Positions 1-14,100 of a stretch of DNA of 64,000 nt are shown in pieces. Source of the DNA: Neospora caninum Liverpool (Eukaryota; Apicomplexa; Conoidasida; Eucoccidiorida; Sarcocystidae); the NCBI RefSeq assembly GCF_000208865.1, contig NC_018387.1, positions 310,001-374,000 of the forward strand, in the 5' to 3' direction. The position numbers were made by a program, and so were the translations under genes. The notes under the pieces are model-generated. The model was not told the origin of the DNA. It saw only the letters and a list, made by a program, of their open reading frames with translations, and searched no databases. Every line of letters begins with the position of its first letter. Within the stretch, counting starts at the first letter, position 1.

Positions 1-1019
1 ATCGAGGCGAGAAAGGACTACGGTGAAGGCACGAGAACACTCTTCCCGGTGCTCCTCCCTTCATCCCTCTGTGCCACGTTTCTGTCTGTCTCCCCGATAG
101 CATCTCCACTGAAACGCTGCAGAAACGTCTTGTATATAACGCGAGAAAGGATACCGCTATGGAAACGGTAGTCCTACCGTTTGTCTTGTCGCCCACACGC
201 AAAGACATTCTCCTCCTCCCCTGCCTTCGGTCATAATCTCCCTTTCCGTGTGTCTTCTGGCGTCTCCGTCCTCTCGATGTTTACCCCTTTCAAATCTCTC
301 TCCTGCTCAAAGAGCTGCACACCGTGTCCGCTGCCGATCCTTCTCCGTAAGTTTGCAATCACATCTACGGGCCTCTCCACCGTCCACTTTTGCCTCAGAT
401 CTGTTGCGCACTGTTCATAATCCGTGTCCACGTCCATTCTCGATTTACGCACCTGTTACATCAGCCTCTCATTCCGCTTCCCGAAAGGACACACTCTTCC
501 TCGACCGTACCCAGACGAGCCGACACCGACCGGAACTCAAAAACCTTCTAGACTCCCCCTCCCATCGAACGGACCTTCTCGTCACCTACTCCGGTCGTCC
601 TCGGCCGCCGCGGTAGCTACCAACCGCGCCTCCCCTGAAGCCGCGACCTCTGAACGCACAGAAAACAATCACGGTTGGAGAGCGCAGCCATCTTTCCGAG
701 CAACATCGCTAGTGCTCCACTGCCACGAAAGAAGGCGTCAGCATGCACGTCTTGCAGCCCATCTAACACTATACATCCCACAAACACATTTCATAGCGGA
801 TGAAAATATCTCCCGGCAACTACACGGCCGTTCTCAACTTCTTTCGCCCCTCCGCGGGTGAAACACAATACGGCGCACACTGTGCTGAACGTCAATGAAC
901 CCTGCCGACTGCCGTACACAACAGACACGCATACATATGCACATGCATGTGTCAAATCTCCCCTCTGGGGAAACACTTGTTTCTCCAGGTTCGTTTTTCC
1001 CTCCTTGCGCGTCTTGAAC
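1..1019. other. 3' flank of the Alba gene, no gene supported
   Basis: No conserved protein is seen on either strand. The part next to 1019 probably holds the 3' UTR of the minus-strand Alba gene. Short open frames exist on both strands (for example 231-452 minus and 424-861 plus), but they overlap one another, show no recognisable domain and lack linked splice sites. Confidence 0.5.
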
Positions 1020-1938
1020 TTACCGCCCCCTGCCTCTATAGCCACCGCTGTAGTCGTTTCCGAACTCGCCGTTGTTATACTCGGCTCCATAGTCACCATT
1101 CCTGTACTCCCCCTCGTAGTCACCTCCACGTCCCCCTCTGTAGCCTCCACGGCCACGGAATCCTCCCCTGTTGTAGCCTCCACGGAAGTCGCCGCCTCCT
1201 CTGTAGGCGCCCCGGCTGTATCCCCCGCGGTATCCACCTCGGTAACCCCCGCGGAATCCACCGCGCTCGCGGAAGCCTGCAAGTCAACAAAGACACAAGA
1301 CAGGAAAGAAAATGAGGGAATGAGAGAAAAAGTGAAGACCCGACTACACCAGAGCTGGTTCACGCCGGACACGGAAGTCACAACAGGCAGCACGGAGGGC
1401 ATTTTCACATACTCCCTCGCCTCCTGGCCCTCGGGTGGCCCCACCCTTTTGACTGCGCAGACGTGTTTGTTGTGTGTGCATGGCCTTCTCCCTCTGACAA
1501 AAACTCACCTCCGGTTTTGGTGATTTCCTCGGGCTTCATTTCCTTCACGAGGCTCTCATCGATCGGGGCCTGATATCCGGGGTCTTTCTGATCCAGAAGG
1601 TCGAATGAGAGCGTGATTTCGAGGAAGGAAACGACGCGGTCTTCCTTGACCTTGTCCAGTCCTTCCTCAGTTGGTTCATACACGTCAGTGATCGTCGTGC
1701 TTCCACATTTTGTGATTTGGTGAAGCCCCTTGAAGCGGCGTTTCAGGACTTCTGCCAAGGTCACGGCACGTGCGATGGCATTGCCTGTTGCCTTGATGGT
1801 GATTTTGCGCATGTTCTGCTCCGTCAGAAGTCGTGCTGCGTACGCCACGTAGTTCATCACTTTTCCTGCCGAAGTAATGCGGATCTCGTTGGAGCCAATA
1901 GGCTCCTTGTCCTTAGGAACCTTTCTGTACTTCTCCAT
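1020..1938 (-). CDS. Alba-domain DNA/RNA-binding protein with C-terminal RGG repeats
   Basis: Small basic nucleic-acid-binding protein. Alba proteins bind RNA and DNA and, in apicomplexans, act in translational control and at chromatin. The model is two exons, 1938-1509 and 1276-1020, with donor G|GTGAG and acceptor TTGCAG|G; phases match exactly and give 228 residues. Residues about 10-110 form the Alba fold: the N-terminal stretch NEIRITSAGKVMNYV and the helix GNAIARAVTLAEVLKRR are diagnostic of the eukaryotic Rpp25/Alba branch. Exon 2 encodes a low-complexity tail of about 80 residues made of RGG, RGGY and FRGG units and ending in GRGR, the usual arginine-methylated RNA-binding module. The start is chosen for its A-rich context (AAAATGG), typical of coccidian starts. 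Domain assignment is firm. Which Alba paralogue this is cannot be told here. Confidence 0.92.
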
Positions 1939-4900
1939 TTTGACGCCAATAACCCAAAGGAATCCTCTTCCGCGAGACTAACCTCAAAAAATATGCGTTC
2001 CACTGGAGCGTCTGACGGCAAGTCTCGCCTCCTCTAATGCGTACCCGTTATGGGGGATCTTCGGATTTTGGTGCGGAAAGGGTAGTGTAGGTTTTTAAAA
2101 ATGCTGTTCAAACTCTACTAATTTGAACAGACTATCGAGGTAACCTCTCCGGTTAAGAGGACCCTCGTTGATGCAGAGAAACACAAACCCGGCCAATAAT
2201 GCCGTGATTCGTGACCTCCGCAACGCAACCTCTCACTCCCGTCGCAAGCACCGCTCGCTCTTTCCTCTCGACTCCGACACGGCGGTCTGGTATTTGCGTC
2301 CTGAAAAGTACAGACAACAGATACACTGGAAAACGAAACAGGGTGACAGCTCGGCACAATAGCGGTGGCAGAGTGCCCTCCCTCCTCCCAACCTGCAACT
2401 GACTCAACCTTCCCACGAGAGCCCTTCATAAAAGCAACCGTACAACCATAGACACCTCTAAAGAAGATACGGACGAAGATGATGGCTTCGAAGTGGGCAC
2501 CGTCGTTGGCGGTACCGCAGCTGTATGTACACAGCAGAGAGGTGACCGGCTGACAGCGCCCGGGCGAATGAAATGCTTCCAGGCGCACTTGGCGGCCCCG
2601 CCAGCACACCCTATGCACCAAATACAACGATTATTGCCGTATAATCGTACAGAAATACGGAAAATAGGAGTCAACGCGAGGGAACACATGCACAACGTCC
2701 CCGGCTGGTATCAGGAGGGAGTGACGGGGGGGTTGGGGGGGGGGGGAACGCCGGTGAGTACGATACGACGTGGCTGCGGGATGCAGCGGACAACTTGAAA
2801 CATATACCGAAATATACGAACGAGAGAAAAGGGAAGGCGTGGGGATAGGACATGAACAAGGAGCCAGCCTTATCATACGAGCGAAGTCTCGAACACTTCC
2901 ATGGGTGTGCTTGTCAGTTTACACAGTTGCAGAAACGAAGTCTCGCCCTCCCGCAACATCCGGCCAACGGTTCGTGAGGAGAGCCATCTCCTCGCAACCA
3001 TTGCCAACTTGAGTCTCAAAGAATGATTTCGGAGACAAAAAGCCAAGAACCTTATTCGTATGCAACCAAACACCGGACATTCTGGCGTCCACGGTTTACC
3101 CTTGCCACACGCTCTCCGTCTCTCACCGTTCGCCGCAGAAGAAGGACGTCTTTCGCTTCTCTTTTGGTTCCAAAACGCGTTTCTCTTATTGCAGCCGTTC
3201 CGCCTTCCAACTCGAGACTCTCCCTTTTCTATCGCTCTCTCCACGCAGTTCACCCACTCTTCATTTTCACTCGCTCTCATTGTGTTTTTGGGGCGGGGAG
3301 GGCGGTTGTGGACGCCTACAGCACTGCCACACCATCTCGACCGCAGAACGCATGAGCGCGGCAGAAAGCAGCAAGGCGCCCCCCGTCTTTTTCCCGAACC
3401 GCCCTTTCGCCGCACCCCGAGGCCGAATCACACCAGAGCGGAAGCGCAGCAACCCCGCGCATTAAGGTATAGACAGTACGCATCCATAGTGACCGCAGCG
3501 TGCCTTTCGCTGCTTTTGGGACACTACATAGCGTCCCACCTTGCGCTGTGTGACTGATTCGCACTTTCTGCTGTTCCACCCTGCCCCAACACACGGGGAT
3601 ATCGACCCACTGGTTGGACGGGTGCCGCCTAACCTATCGCAGGTGGCGTATACCCGAATCTCTTGCGGTTGCCAGAAAGTCTATCTGCGGTTGCACGTAA
3701 AAAGCATGCGGGAATCACAATTTATATCGTGTCGCCGGGAAGCGTCTGCGTGCGTTTTATGGCTCTTCTTAATCGTGTTGCTCCCACCGTCAACCCAAGC
3801 GCTGTCACAGTTTTGTGACGGTTTGTGACGGACAACGGTATAATCCCGTCACGCCGCACTTGCCAGGCAGCGCAAGGGTAAATTGGTGAATCGGCGGAAG
3901 TGCGAAATTTAGGGGTTTTTTGCGTTGCTAGGAAATGTTTGGACGCGAGCCGCCGTATCTCAATTGGACGAAAGAGGTAAGTCAGAAAATGCCCCAGGAC
4001 TACAGGACGCGCATTGTGGCGGAAAGGAGGTGGAGTAGAATTTTGAAATTGAGAATGTTTGCATCATGTGCCCGCGAGAGAACACCGTAATCTAAAGAAC
4101 TGGGTGCTGAGCGTGACCTGTTGGCCGCGCCGTCAGCGTGTACGCCGCCGGCAGCCGGGACCTCAATTTGGCTGCCAATGCTATTTGTACAGATTGGGTT
4201 AATGAAGTGTGCTGTGAGTCAACGCCAGAGGCGTTTTAGTGCAGTATTACTTCAGCAATCACCCGTAGTTTTCGGCCACTCAGGAGCACTTTCTCTCGAG
4301 TACCGAACACGATTTGGGAAATAACCAGAATCAAACATCTGACGAAAGGTCTACGAATTCTGTACAATGATCGTTGACACGAAATCAGCTGTGCACTCGT
4401 CTGACCCGGCGCTTAAAACACTGCCAAAGGAAGCTTCGATTTTCTGTAAGAGAGACGCCACGTGTAAACGCCATGATAGGCTTTCTTCCACATGTGAGTA
4501 GATGCAAGACGCTGTGTCCCATACACCCCCTAAAAAGTTCATACGTGCGTGTAGTACTTGAATACAATGAGTAAGGTCGGTACGGAAAGGTTCCACCGAC
4601 CCGACAAAGTCGACGTGTGCCACTTCAGCTCTATTGATTCCAGATGTAAGCGAACATATTTGCAACAGGTACGAAACATTTGTGGATCCTGGAGATACAC
4701 GCCCGGTTCACCACAGGTGCTCTCCTTACTTCCCCGCATACGGCGGTGGAAGGCTATCCTGTGGTGATCCAGTCAGACCATCAGTATTACAAGCTGCCAA
4801 TTGCTTCTCTCGACTAGCAAAACAGGGCAACAACCTGGTTTAATACAGCTGCGTCAAAACACAGAGGAATTGGGGATAAGCGGAGTCCTCCCCCCGTGTC

Positions 4901-5122
4901 GTGTCAACGAATTTCTCCGGTGAACAAACTAAACGTCGTAGTGAATGCGCAGAGACGCGACCACAAATCGGTCTGCTTCCGCAACAAAGGCGCATGTTTT
5001 TCATGCACATTCGACCCCTACCTGGGCTTACGTTACACCTGAACATGTTTTGCACTAAACTCAGCGGTGGACAAACGAAGTCTCCTGGTGTCACGTTTCC
5101 GGCCGGCATCGTTGCTGACGAA
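1939..5122. other. Intergenic: Alba 5' region and 3' side of the next gene
   Basis: About 3.2 kb between the Alba start and the stop codon of the following minus-strand gene. It should contain the Alba promoter and 5' UTR. I find no conserved ORF. Frames such as 2873-3415 minus and 3060-3557 plus overlap on opposite strands and have no recognisable domain. Two AGAGACG words (4451-4457 and 4951-4957) match the WGAGACG element described upstream of Toxoplasma genes, but they are far from, and in the opposite orientation to, the Alba start. Confidence 0.5.
2726..2746 (+). repeat. Double poly-G tract (G7-TT-G12)
   Basis: Two guanine runs, seven and twelve long, are separated by TT about 0.8 kb upstream of the Alba start. 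On the Alba sense strand this is a C-run. It has enough Gs for an intramolecular or intermolecular G-quadruplex. It could equally be simple slippage sequence. Confidence 0.7.
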
Positions 5123-8100
5123 TCACGCAACAAAACTATAACCACGTGATTTTTTTGTGGACACGATCTGCGGATGTGAACATCTGGGGCAACGAATTTT
5201 CCACTGCGTGCCACCGGTGACTGGATCGCTGCCCATGAAATTTCGAATGTCCTCTTTTGAGGAAGTCAGTGCCTGTTTCAGGCAATTCCGACACACAGTG
5301 CACCCACAGTTTTCCATGTTCCGTAAATCCGATTTCTTTACTGCCTTCCCGCAGCAATGCGCCGTCACCAGAACAGGCGCCCCACCACTCGGAAAGGTTC
5401 TAGCTGCAAAAGAAAATAGGACAAGAGGCGGAGCGGGGAATGATAACTCTTGTTGAGTTTGCAGAAGACTGAGGGAATGCAGCCTCATGCGATAGATCTT
5501 CAACAGCGGAGAACTTTCAAGAACACTCCCCAGATATGTACCATTTTCCCTTGCCGCAGTCGATCCACCGAAAGTCAGCTGCTGAGAAGAGAACCCCATG
5601 TCAACTGTAGGACGGAAAAAAAGCAGTTGCGACGGCCTTTCTACTTTCAACCCTGACACAGGAGTTGCATTCTGTCGAAACCAGCACTCCAGACTTTTGA
5701 ACCCGCAAAGTCGAGACCTGCGCAGCTGCAAAAACACCTCCGCTTTACTCCGAAATTTGTAAGTTTCTCGATATGCTGTACAGCACCACAACGACCATGG
5801 ACCATTTTTCTTCGACCTTTGTGTTTGAAAAAGTACGGGTGCGGCTGCACACAAAGTAACGTCAAACGTGTTGATGCTTAATTTGGACGTTTCTTACTGG
5901 GCGTCCCGGACGACTGTGACTCCAGGCCGCTTCGCCGTGAGAAATTGCTCAGCACGCTGTTACCATCGTCGTTGTCCTGAGTCAGGAAGCTTTCAATGCC
6001 TTTCTCGCTTGAAGTCCGTTCAAGTGCTCTTAGGTCAACCGCCCGCTTTTCGCCCGCTTCGGGAATTGTTCGCAAACTCGTGGACCGGCTCCCCGCGCGC
6101 GATTCAGATTCAACAATCATGTCCGGAGGTACAGACGTAGTGCTTTGCTTGGAAGTGATCGCAGCATCCGGTTTGCCCCCTTCTTCGGGGATTGTTCGCA
6201 AACTCGTGGCCTGGGTGCCCGCGCGCGATTCAGGTTCTGCAAACATATCTGAAGATAGAGATATCAAGCTCTCTCTCGGGCTTGATCGCCCCCCTTGTCC
6301 TGACAAAACAGAGAAGGTGACTCGGGAAGTCACTTGACGAAGCGGTGCATCGTCCCCTGTATTGCCGAAATCGAGCCGTAAAGTCCCTAAACGAGAGGGT
6401 GTACTCGCTGTCTCTTCATGGGATTCTGGAGATGCAGCTTCTTCACGCGTCTCATCTTCCTTTTCATAAAGAAGTCTGGGATACTCGTACGCGCTGTCTC
6501 GTGGAACCAGGCTGGGGGAGCGTGTCTGCTCTCGTTCCACTGCCTGAGAAAGAAGTTTGGGGTCACCGCTCCCGGCACTGGCACATCTTTGGTCTAACGG
6601 AACCAGTGTTTGAGCAGTTGACGCGGATGACTTGCGAGATAGAGGAACGAGTGTGGTTTGCCGAGACGGCTCTTGATGGCTACGCAACGTGCTCCGCCGA
6701 CTCATCGACTGCGAGTGAGGCAGGGCGCTGGACACACGCACGCGAAAAATGGGAACACAAAAGACACAGTTCGGCTGTCAAATTATGCAGTCGTAATCCG
6801 CTAAAGCTGGTGTGCTGACGCCACAGCCCCCTTTTAGAAGGATCGTCAAGACACGTTAGCACGACAGATAAGAGGCGTCCTTTTTCCACCTTCCAAAAAC
6901 CCAACCCACAACGTGCAACCGTAGGCTTCACCGCTCACGATCTCACTTCCACACAGTAGCCAGATGGCATCCTCGACTGGTGCCTGTCTCGCCGTTCGAC
7001 CCCAGCGTAATCTCGAGCCAGCGGCCGGAAACAACCGCGAAGGACTCTACGAAAAACTGCGCGTCACTTCCAGAACTGCCGTTCTAGAAAGGAGGACACC
7101 TCAGAAAAGCGGTCCACCGCTCACCTGCATTTCTGAGCATTGACCAGCTCCTGCTGAAGCAAATAACAGCGGTCAATGAGCGCGCCCAGGCGGTCTTCCA
7201 GTTCCTGGTTCTGAGGAAAGCCAAAGCCGGAAAGCACCAAACAGCAGGCACCTCGACCAAAATGTGCACCGCGAACTAGAAAGCGAAGCATCACCAGGGG
7301 TGGTGTGGGCAGAAACGTATGTGCCTCGGTCAGTACTCAGTAGAGAGAGACAGCGGAAAAGCGTTTCCGTTCTGCCACTCCTGCACACGTCAAAATACAT
7401 CAACTGTGTAGAACTGCCTCCACCACGCTCTGGAAGGACAGTAAGAGAAAGCCCCTGGAGCCCGCCGGAGTGTTTTCCTGTCGCAGACGAACCAGCGACA
7501 TACCCACGAAAGGCATCTCTCTGCTTTCTGGCTGGCAACCGAAACAGAAGCAAAGGAACCACGGAAAGGCCACACATAGCGAATGCAATCTAAAAACGGT
7601 ACGAGGGTTCAACGGTGAAGGGAACCTCGTTAAGCAAGAAAAAAGCCTGTACCAGCACGGTGTATGTCTCAAGAGGCATCTCGCCTCGAATGCAGGGTAC
7701 TCGAATTACGCGCATCTTTCAACTCCACACGAAAGTCGTGCAGAAACGCGACAAGCGAACGGACACGCAGGATCGATTGCAGAGCACATGCCTTAGCGTT
7801 CTTACCTGAACACGGAGGGCCTCTACCTCCGCCCTCTCCGCCTTTGGCTGCGGTGGTTGCGGCAGTTCTCGAGCCTCTCCTTCGACGTTTGCCGCCTGCA
7901 TCATCTGCGGAAAGAAAGCAAAACACAAGCCACGCCCCCTCTCGCTGCTGTTCCGAAAAACGCATTCAGGCACAGATACGTGTGAGACACACGCAGGCGA
8001 TTCGCCAAGCAGCTTTCGCAGGAGCAGAGAATCGATTGAGAAAAAACGCCATCGGACAGCTGCTGGAGAGACAGTGCCTACCATAAGCTCTGCTAGCTTT

Positions 8101-11100
8101 TCCGCATACTTGTTCTTCTTCCTCTCTGCAGCCTGGGCCTGAAGCGAAGAATGCGACAGCATGGGAGAATATACGTATTGCACAGCTCGCCACAAAAAGC
8201 CTGTTCTATCTCGGTTCAACGAGCTCGAGGGCATTTGCGAACCCGCAACCTCGCTTGTTCCTCTGTTGGCTCTTCTTTCGAAAGGCGATCTTCTTGCGAA
8301 AACAGAAGGCTCACCAGACCGTGTCCACCTCTGTTTGTCGAGCAACCTGCGGCGCCCGTTTTGCAACGGCTTCCTTACTCTGGCCACGACGCGATTGTAA
8401 ATGTCTGTCACGCGTTGAATGTGGGACGTGTAGAAGGCGGCGGCAGTTTCCAGCTGCACCATATCCAGTGCAAACAGAAGCACGACAAGGCGCTTCTGAC
8501 GCTTGCCGACCTCCCGACGCCTGCGTCTTTCAGAGGAGTCGCTGCCCCAGATGCTGTCCTTTCCTAGTCCCGTCACCAGTGTGGATTCGCGCCGTCCCCT
8601 CTCCCGCCGTTCTTGCAGCCGAAGAGGTTCGCCGTTTGCGTCCCTTCGTGTCCCTCCCGCTCTGCATCTCTGGACCGGTCTTTCTCACCTGCTTCGCAAG
8701 GGCATCTCTCTCCGCAACGACTTTCTTCAGTTCCTCATCCGTCTCTAGTCGCTCCTCCGCAGGAACCGCAGCGACCGCCGCAGGCGCCGGAGAGAAGCTT
8801 CGGGTGAACGTTTCCACCGGCTCGAATTCTGGAGCCTGGCTCAGGCCTGACGCTTTCGAGGAGTGGCGCGAGAACGAGTTAGGAGACCCAAGCGTCGCTT
8901 CCATCGGGGAGGATTTCCCTTCGGCCTCGGCGCTTTCGCTTGACTGAGATTCCCCGGGCACGGCCGCTGACAGCGTGGAAGTGTTCTGGTCTTGCTGGTC
9001 AGCGACAGATGCCGCGACGGGAGCCGTCGTCGCGGAGGAAAGCGCAGATTCGAGATCCTTGACTTTCTGCTTTTCCTCGTCCAGTTCGCGGCGTAGACTC
9101 TCGTTCTCCTTGCGAACTTCCTCCAGCTTTGCGCTCACGGAGTCGCGGAGTTGGACCGCCTCGTCTCGCTCCTTTGTCAGCAACGCGATTTGCTCCTCCA
9201 GTGGATCAGCCGCGCGCGCATCGTTCACTGCGGCGTGGGCCGAAGCCACCGACGAGCGACGACTGACAGACTCGGACGTGGCATCCGATTTGCGAACGGA
9301 GTTCCTGGAGCGGGAAGATGCTGCCGACACCGACGTGTCCGACCTCGACGTCGCCTTTAACGACGGTTTCGACTCAGAGCGCTTGCTCTTGCTCTTTGCC
9401 ACTGCATGCACGGATTCAGCCTCCTCAGCGTCGGCGTCGGAACTCGAGTCTCCGTCGGCACGTTCATCTGGACTGTTCGTTTCCGAATCCGAATCGGATT
9501 TCGCGTCGGCTGCCTTGTCGCTGCTTTCCTTGTCGCTTTCTTTCTTGTCACTGCTCTCCTCTTTGCTGGGTGCCTTCTCGTCGCTAGCCTTCGGTTCGCT
9601 CGACTCGGCGGCTTCCTCTCCCTCGTTCTTGGGCTGGGCAGCGTCGCTCTCATTTTGGTCCTTCGAAGAGTCCTTGTCCTCTTTCTGCTCGGACTCCGGC
9701 TCCTGAAGTGACAAAATGCGAAACATTAGGCGCAACAATGCGACGAAACCGCGGGAAGCGGCACCCGTCCCACAGACCCAGCGCGACGATGTCGGACACA
9801 CGCGGCACGAGCAACACAGAGAGAGAGACGAAACGACTTCGTCTTCTACGTGAAAGAAGCCAGGACGCGAGACACCCTTTTGGAGGGCAGCCTTGAGCCT
9901 ACTAAGGCATTCACACACGCGAAAAAGTGAAATCAAGGCCAGTGGAAAACTGGATACACAGTTGAGAACGAGAACGGCGCCTTGGAGCCAGTCGAAAAAG
10001 CCCTCCGAACACAGGGACAGAGAACAGAGACGAAGCAGTTTCGTTTACCGGCTTCCGTTTCTTCTTGAATGAAGGCAGACACCTGAAGACCAACACATAC
10101 AGCACATGCACACCTCAGGCTGGACAATCGTCAGAGATCGCCGAGCCCCTCCCCGAAAAACCTCGGCCCTCCACAGGGAACGGTCTCACGGGGGGGAGAT
10201 CTGAACCAGAGACGTTTGCGGCACAGAAGGAACGGCACGGTCGACAGAACCCAAGAGGCTCTGGGCCAACCCCGGACCACGCGTCGGGTGTCGTAACTGA
10301 AGACTCTCTCGAATTGTATTTTGCTTCACTGGGCAGATATGGACGTTCTTTTTTATCAGCATGCGTTGCATGCCTGGTGTCCCTGCGCGCAATCTCTTCT
10401 ACGAAGAGGAAAGGCTCACAGCGTCTCCTGTTCAGGCTCCGCCTGTGCCTGGATATAGTTTTTCAGACCGAAGGAGCGGTATGCAAACACGGAAAATGTC
10501 TCGGGAATACCGAGGGCCGGAGGATCGGCAGTCAACGTGCGAAAAGCAGAGACGGACGGCATTGCTTGCCACACGACGGTGACCGCCTCAAGCTTCCAAA
10601 GAGGCGAGGGTGAAGCGATCTGAATGCGAGGGCGCGGCTTCTGAGGAGATTTGAGCTTTCGCAGGAACTCAAAACGCCTGGGAACAGGAGTGAGCGAGAA
10701 AACCCGCACCTCTCCACCAGTGAACAGACACGTTGGCTTACCCCGCCATGTTTAGTGGGTAGGTTCTGGGGTCTTCTTCGAAGACAAGCTGTTCGGAAGA
10801 AGAGAACGCACGAGGAACGAGTTGTGTGTCAAGTAAATTCTCTGTGTGTGGTCACCTCCAAAGAAGGCGCGGTGTCCGTTTGGAGTCGCTCAGGCAAAAA
10901 TGCGACAGGCGCGCATCTGACTAGCGTAACGAGGTGAAAAAGCATACATCATCCTACCCTGACTCTATCGGAGGCTTTTGCCCCAGTCTTCTTGAAGAAA
11001 ACCTCGCGAAGCACAGAACAAGACTGAGAAATATAGGGGGGAAAGGCTCTGCTTTGGTGCTTCCGTAGATTCGCTCTGTGGCGAAGGCATCTGAACAGCC

Positions 11101-14100
11101 GGAGATATAGAGGAAAGCAGACGCGTTTTCCTACCCGGAAAGCGTTGCCTCAGCAAATGAAACGCCTCAGCAACTTTGGAAACTCAAAACTGGGCAGACG
11201 AAGTTGCTGCCGGAGACATATTGCGAGAGCTGCGGAACCGGTAGATGTAGCGCCTTTTTGAGGGGTCCAACTGCGCGAGCAGGCGAGTTTTGGGTTTTGG
11301 AAAGAGCGCCTATGCTGTCGGAAAAACTGGACAAGTCGATGCGCCGAGAAGGAGAATTGCGCAGAGCTCCGAATGGACTTGTGTGGCACGGCGGGGGCGA
11401 ACGGGGCCCGGGAGAGAGAGAGCATCGAGGGTAAGGAGCGGACAGCGAAAAGACCGTTTGACCTGGATGGCAGGGCAAAAGAAGAAGGACACTCCTTTTT
11501 GTATGACGCCTAATAATAAGAAGAAAAGGCTCGGAAGATGCACGGACGAGACGGAAGATCGGCTAACCGGCAGTCGACAAGAAACTGGTCAACGGCGGTT
11601 TCTTGGTGTGACAGCGCGCACGAAAAACAGCGCGATCACCAGGCTCACGCGGACAAATGGAGAGGCTAATGCCTTTACCTCGGAGACGACAAAAGGTGAA
11701 AAGTCGTCAGGAGAGGGTGATTGCTCTATTCAGTAAACGCGAGAGATTTTACGATTACTCGCGCCGGAGAAAGCATGAGGGGTATGCAAGGGCGGTTCGA
11801 TAGCTGCGTTGTCCTCACCTGCTAGCACGCAGCTCGCTGCTCTCGTCCTGAGTGGTGAATTCCCTCGAGTCAAAGGCGATTCCTGGTCCAACGCAGGAAC
11901 CGCTTAGCTATCCGAGTTCCACATTAAAGGGTGGTCACGCCTGGAACAAACAAAAATGGAAATCCGTGGCGCGCCGGCTTTTCTCCAATCTAGTAGCTCG
12001 ATCGAAGCTCCACAGGCTCGACCTGAATAGCACAGAGCGGCGTATAATCGACAGGGGACGCGCGCAGGGACACGGAGCAAGACTTGCTTGCATGGTGGTG
12101 TATGCCGTGGCAGCGCTGCCGTCACTTGTAGATGTTCGCACACCTTTTTTCGTCGTTGGGATCATTTCCCATTAGAAAGCACAGCCCTTCAGGACGATCC
12201 ATGCAAACGGACATCGCGTTCTGAGAGTCTCCAGAGAGGTACCGTAACCGTTCACTTTTGGGAGGGACAGGCAGGGAAATGTGGACTACGCCACAAAAGT
12301 CGGTTAGCTGTTTCACACGGGGCGAGGACAGGCAACCGTAGCACGCGCTTCGGTAGCAAAGAAAGCAAAGAGCAGCGGCAACTGTCAAGGTTCCTCAGAT
12401 AGACCGCTGCTTTCGGCTTCCTTGAGAACGTACCAGCTTAGGTAATCGATCACGGAAGAAAAAACCTGAAAGAGAGGCTACTACACTGACCCACTTGCGG
12501 AAAGGAAGTGAGAGGCATCTGCGGGCGAGGTCGAACAGGATCCCTTGGTACAGGACGCAGGGAAAAACGAAGAAAGCATTCTGTTCCGGGAACACAAAAA
12601 CAGCCGTGTCGTGCGAATGCCTTTGTTTCTCGATTCCCATGTGACAAAGCAACAAAGCCCCGCGTCCGTGCATGACCTCGTGTTTCTAGCGGGGCAAGAC
12701 GAAAATCTCCACAGCTGCAGCGTGGGCGTAAAAACTTCAGGAGGGTTCCCCGACAGGATGTTTCTGTGTTTGCGCAGGACACGCGCACATGCACGGAGCC
12801 TTTCATGTGGTTGGGAGTGTGCGTATGTATACTGGAGGCAAGAAGTGCACTCGCTTCGGGTCTCCGATGACTACTCGACTCATTGTGTCGTAGAGCCGTT
12901 TCACTGTCAAAGCGTGACCCAGTTCTCTGCCGCCAGGTATTATCTGGAACCGCTGCCGCGTTACGTTTCAGGGAACAGATGTTGGAAGCAAATGTCTCTG
13001 CGGTATATCGGAGCATAGCCCCTGTGCAGAACTCCCTCTCTTTGACGCAAGTCGTTACGGGTGCGTTCTACAGAAATTCCCTCCCATCTTGGGGAGACAG
13101 GCTGTTCGAAAAAAAGCACCGCTGGACACGCACGAACTGCGCGCACACTGCTTCCTCCACTCCACACGGCGGCTCTCTCCCTCTCGCCCAGACGAACGCG
13201 GGGACAGATCTCCACTTCTTTACGACAGAACTGCATACTACTTTCACTACCCCTCTCTCCTCTCCGTTGCTGAGAGCGGAAGAGGGGATGCACGAGCAAA
13301 CACATGGGACACGAGACTGTCATGAACGTTTCATCGTCCTCTCTGGGTCAAGCAGGACGAAACTGCACACTACGACGGTTAGATTTTAATGCGGCCTAGT
13401 GTTTTTTACCAGTTAAACCGAACTAGCACGCATCTTGAAAATCTGGAAAGCTCATCCCTCTCTCTGTTCAAGGCCGACATCTCTCACGGCCAGTGTATGG
13501 CCAACTTCGTACATTGCGTCACCGCGCCCGCTGCTGGCCCATGGGGCAAACCCATTCTCTACTGCACACGCGCGACTGCAGCTCCACACCATCGTCCCTC
13601 CTCGTCGGCCGTACCCTCATGTTCGGCGTCATATTCACGAGGCGTGTCGCACAGTCAAACGGGGTGAAAATCCTTCCCAGATGCGGCGCTCGCACGCGCG
13701 CAACTCCGAAAACGCAACCCAAAAAACCACGGCAGTCTCTCCGCTAACAAGGGACACCCTCTCAGCCGTGCGTCTTGGTCTACCAAACCCCGCTCCCACC
13801 GTCTTCACACTGCATGCACATCACTGCGGCTTCCACATAGAATGCAACAGACGATAGAGCAAGCGCTTCTGGGGCGAAGGCCGCCTCTGGGGACGCCTCG
13901 TGCACGCTGTGCACCGCCCCAGACGCCAGCAAAAATCGGTGAGAACTGCTATACAAGCGGAAACTGATGGTTGAGGATCCACACTGCAGCTAGCCATCGA
14001 GTCACCTCTGCCCGGTCTGCACTACTACAGGCGATAATCACGATCCACGCATCAAGACACTTCAAAACGAAGGAGACGCGATACAGCTGCCATTCCTGGT

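Noticed and set aside
2873..3415. 180-codon minus-strand frame upstream of the Alba gene
   Set aside because: Composition looks random, opposite-strand frames of similar length overlap it, and no family is recognised.
9357..9653. Alternative minus-strand frame inside the coiled-coil exon
   Set aside because: Arg/Thr-rich shift of the Ser/Glu-rich coding frame; it would break phase with the exons before and after.
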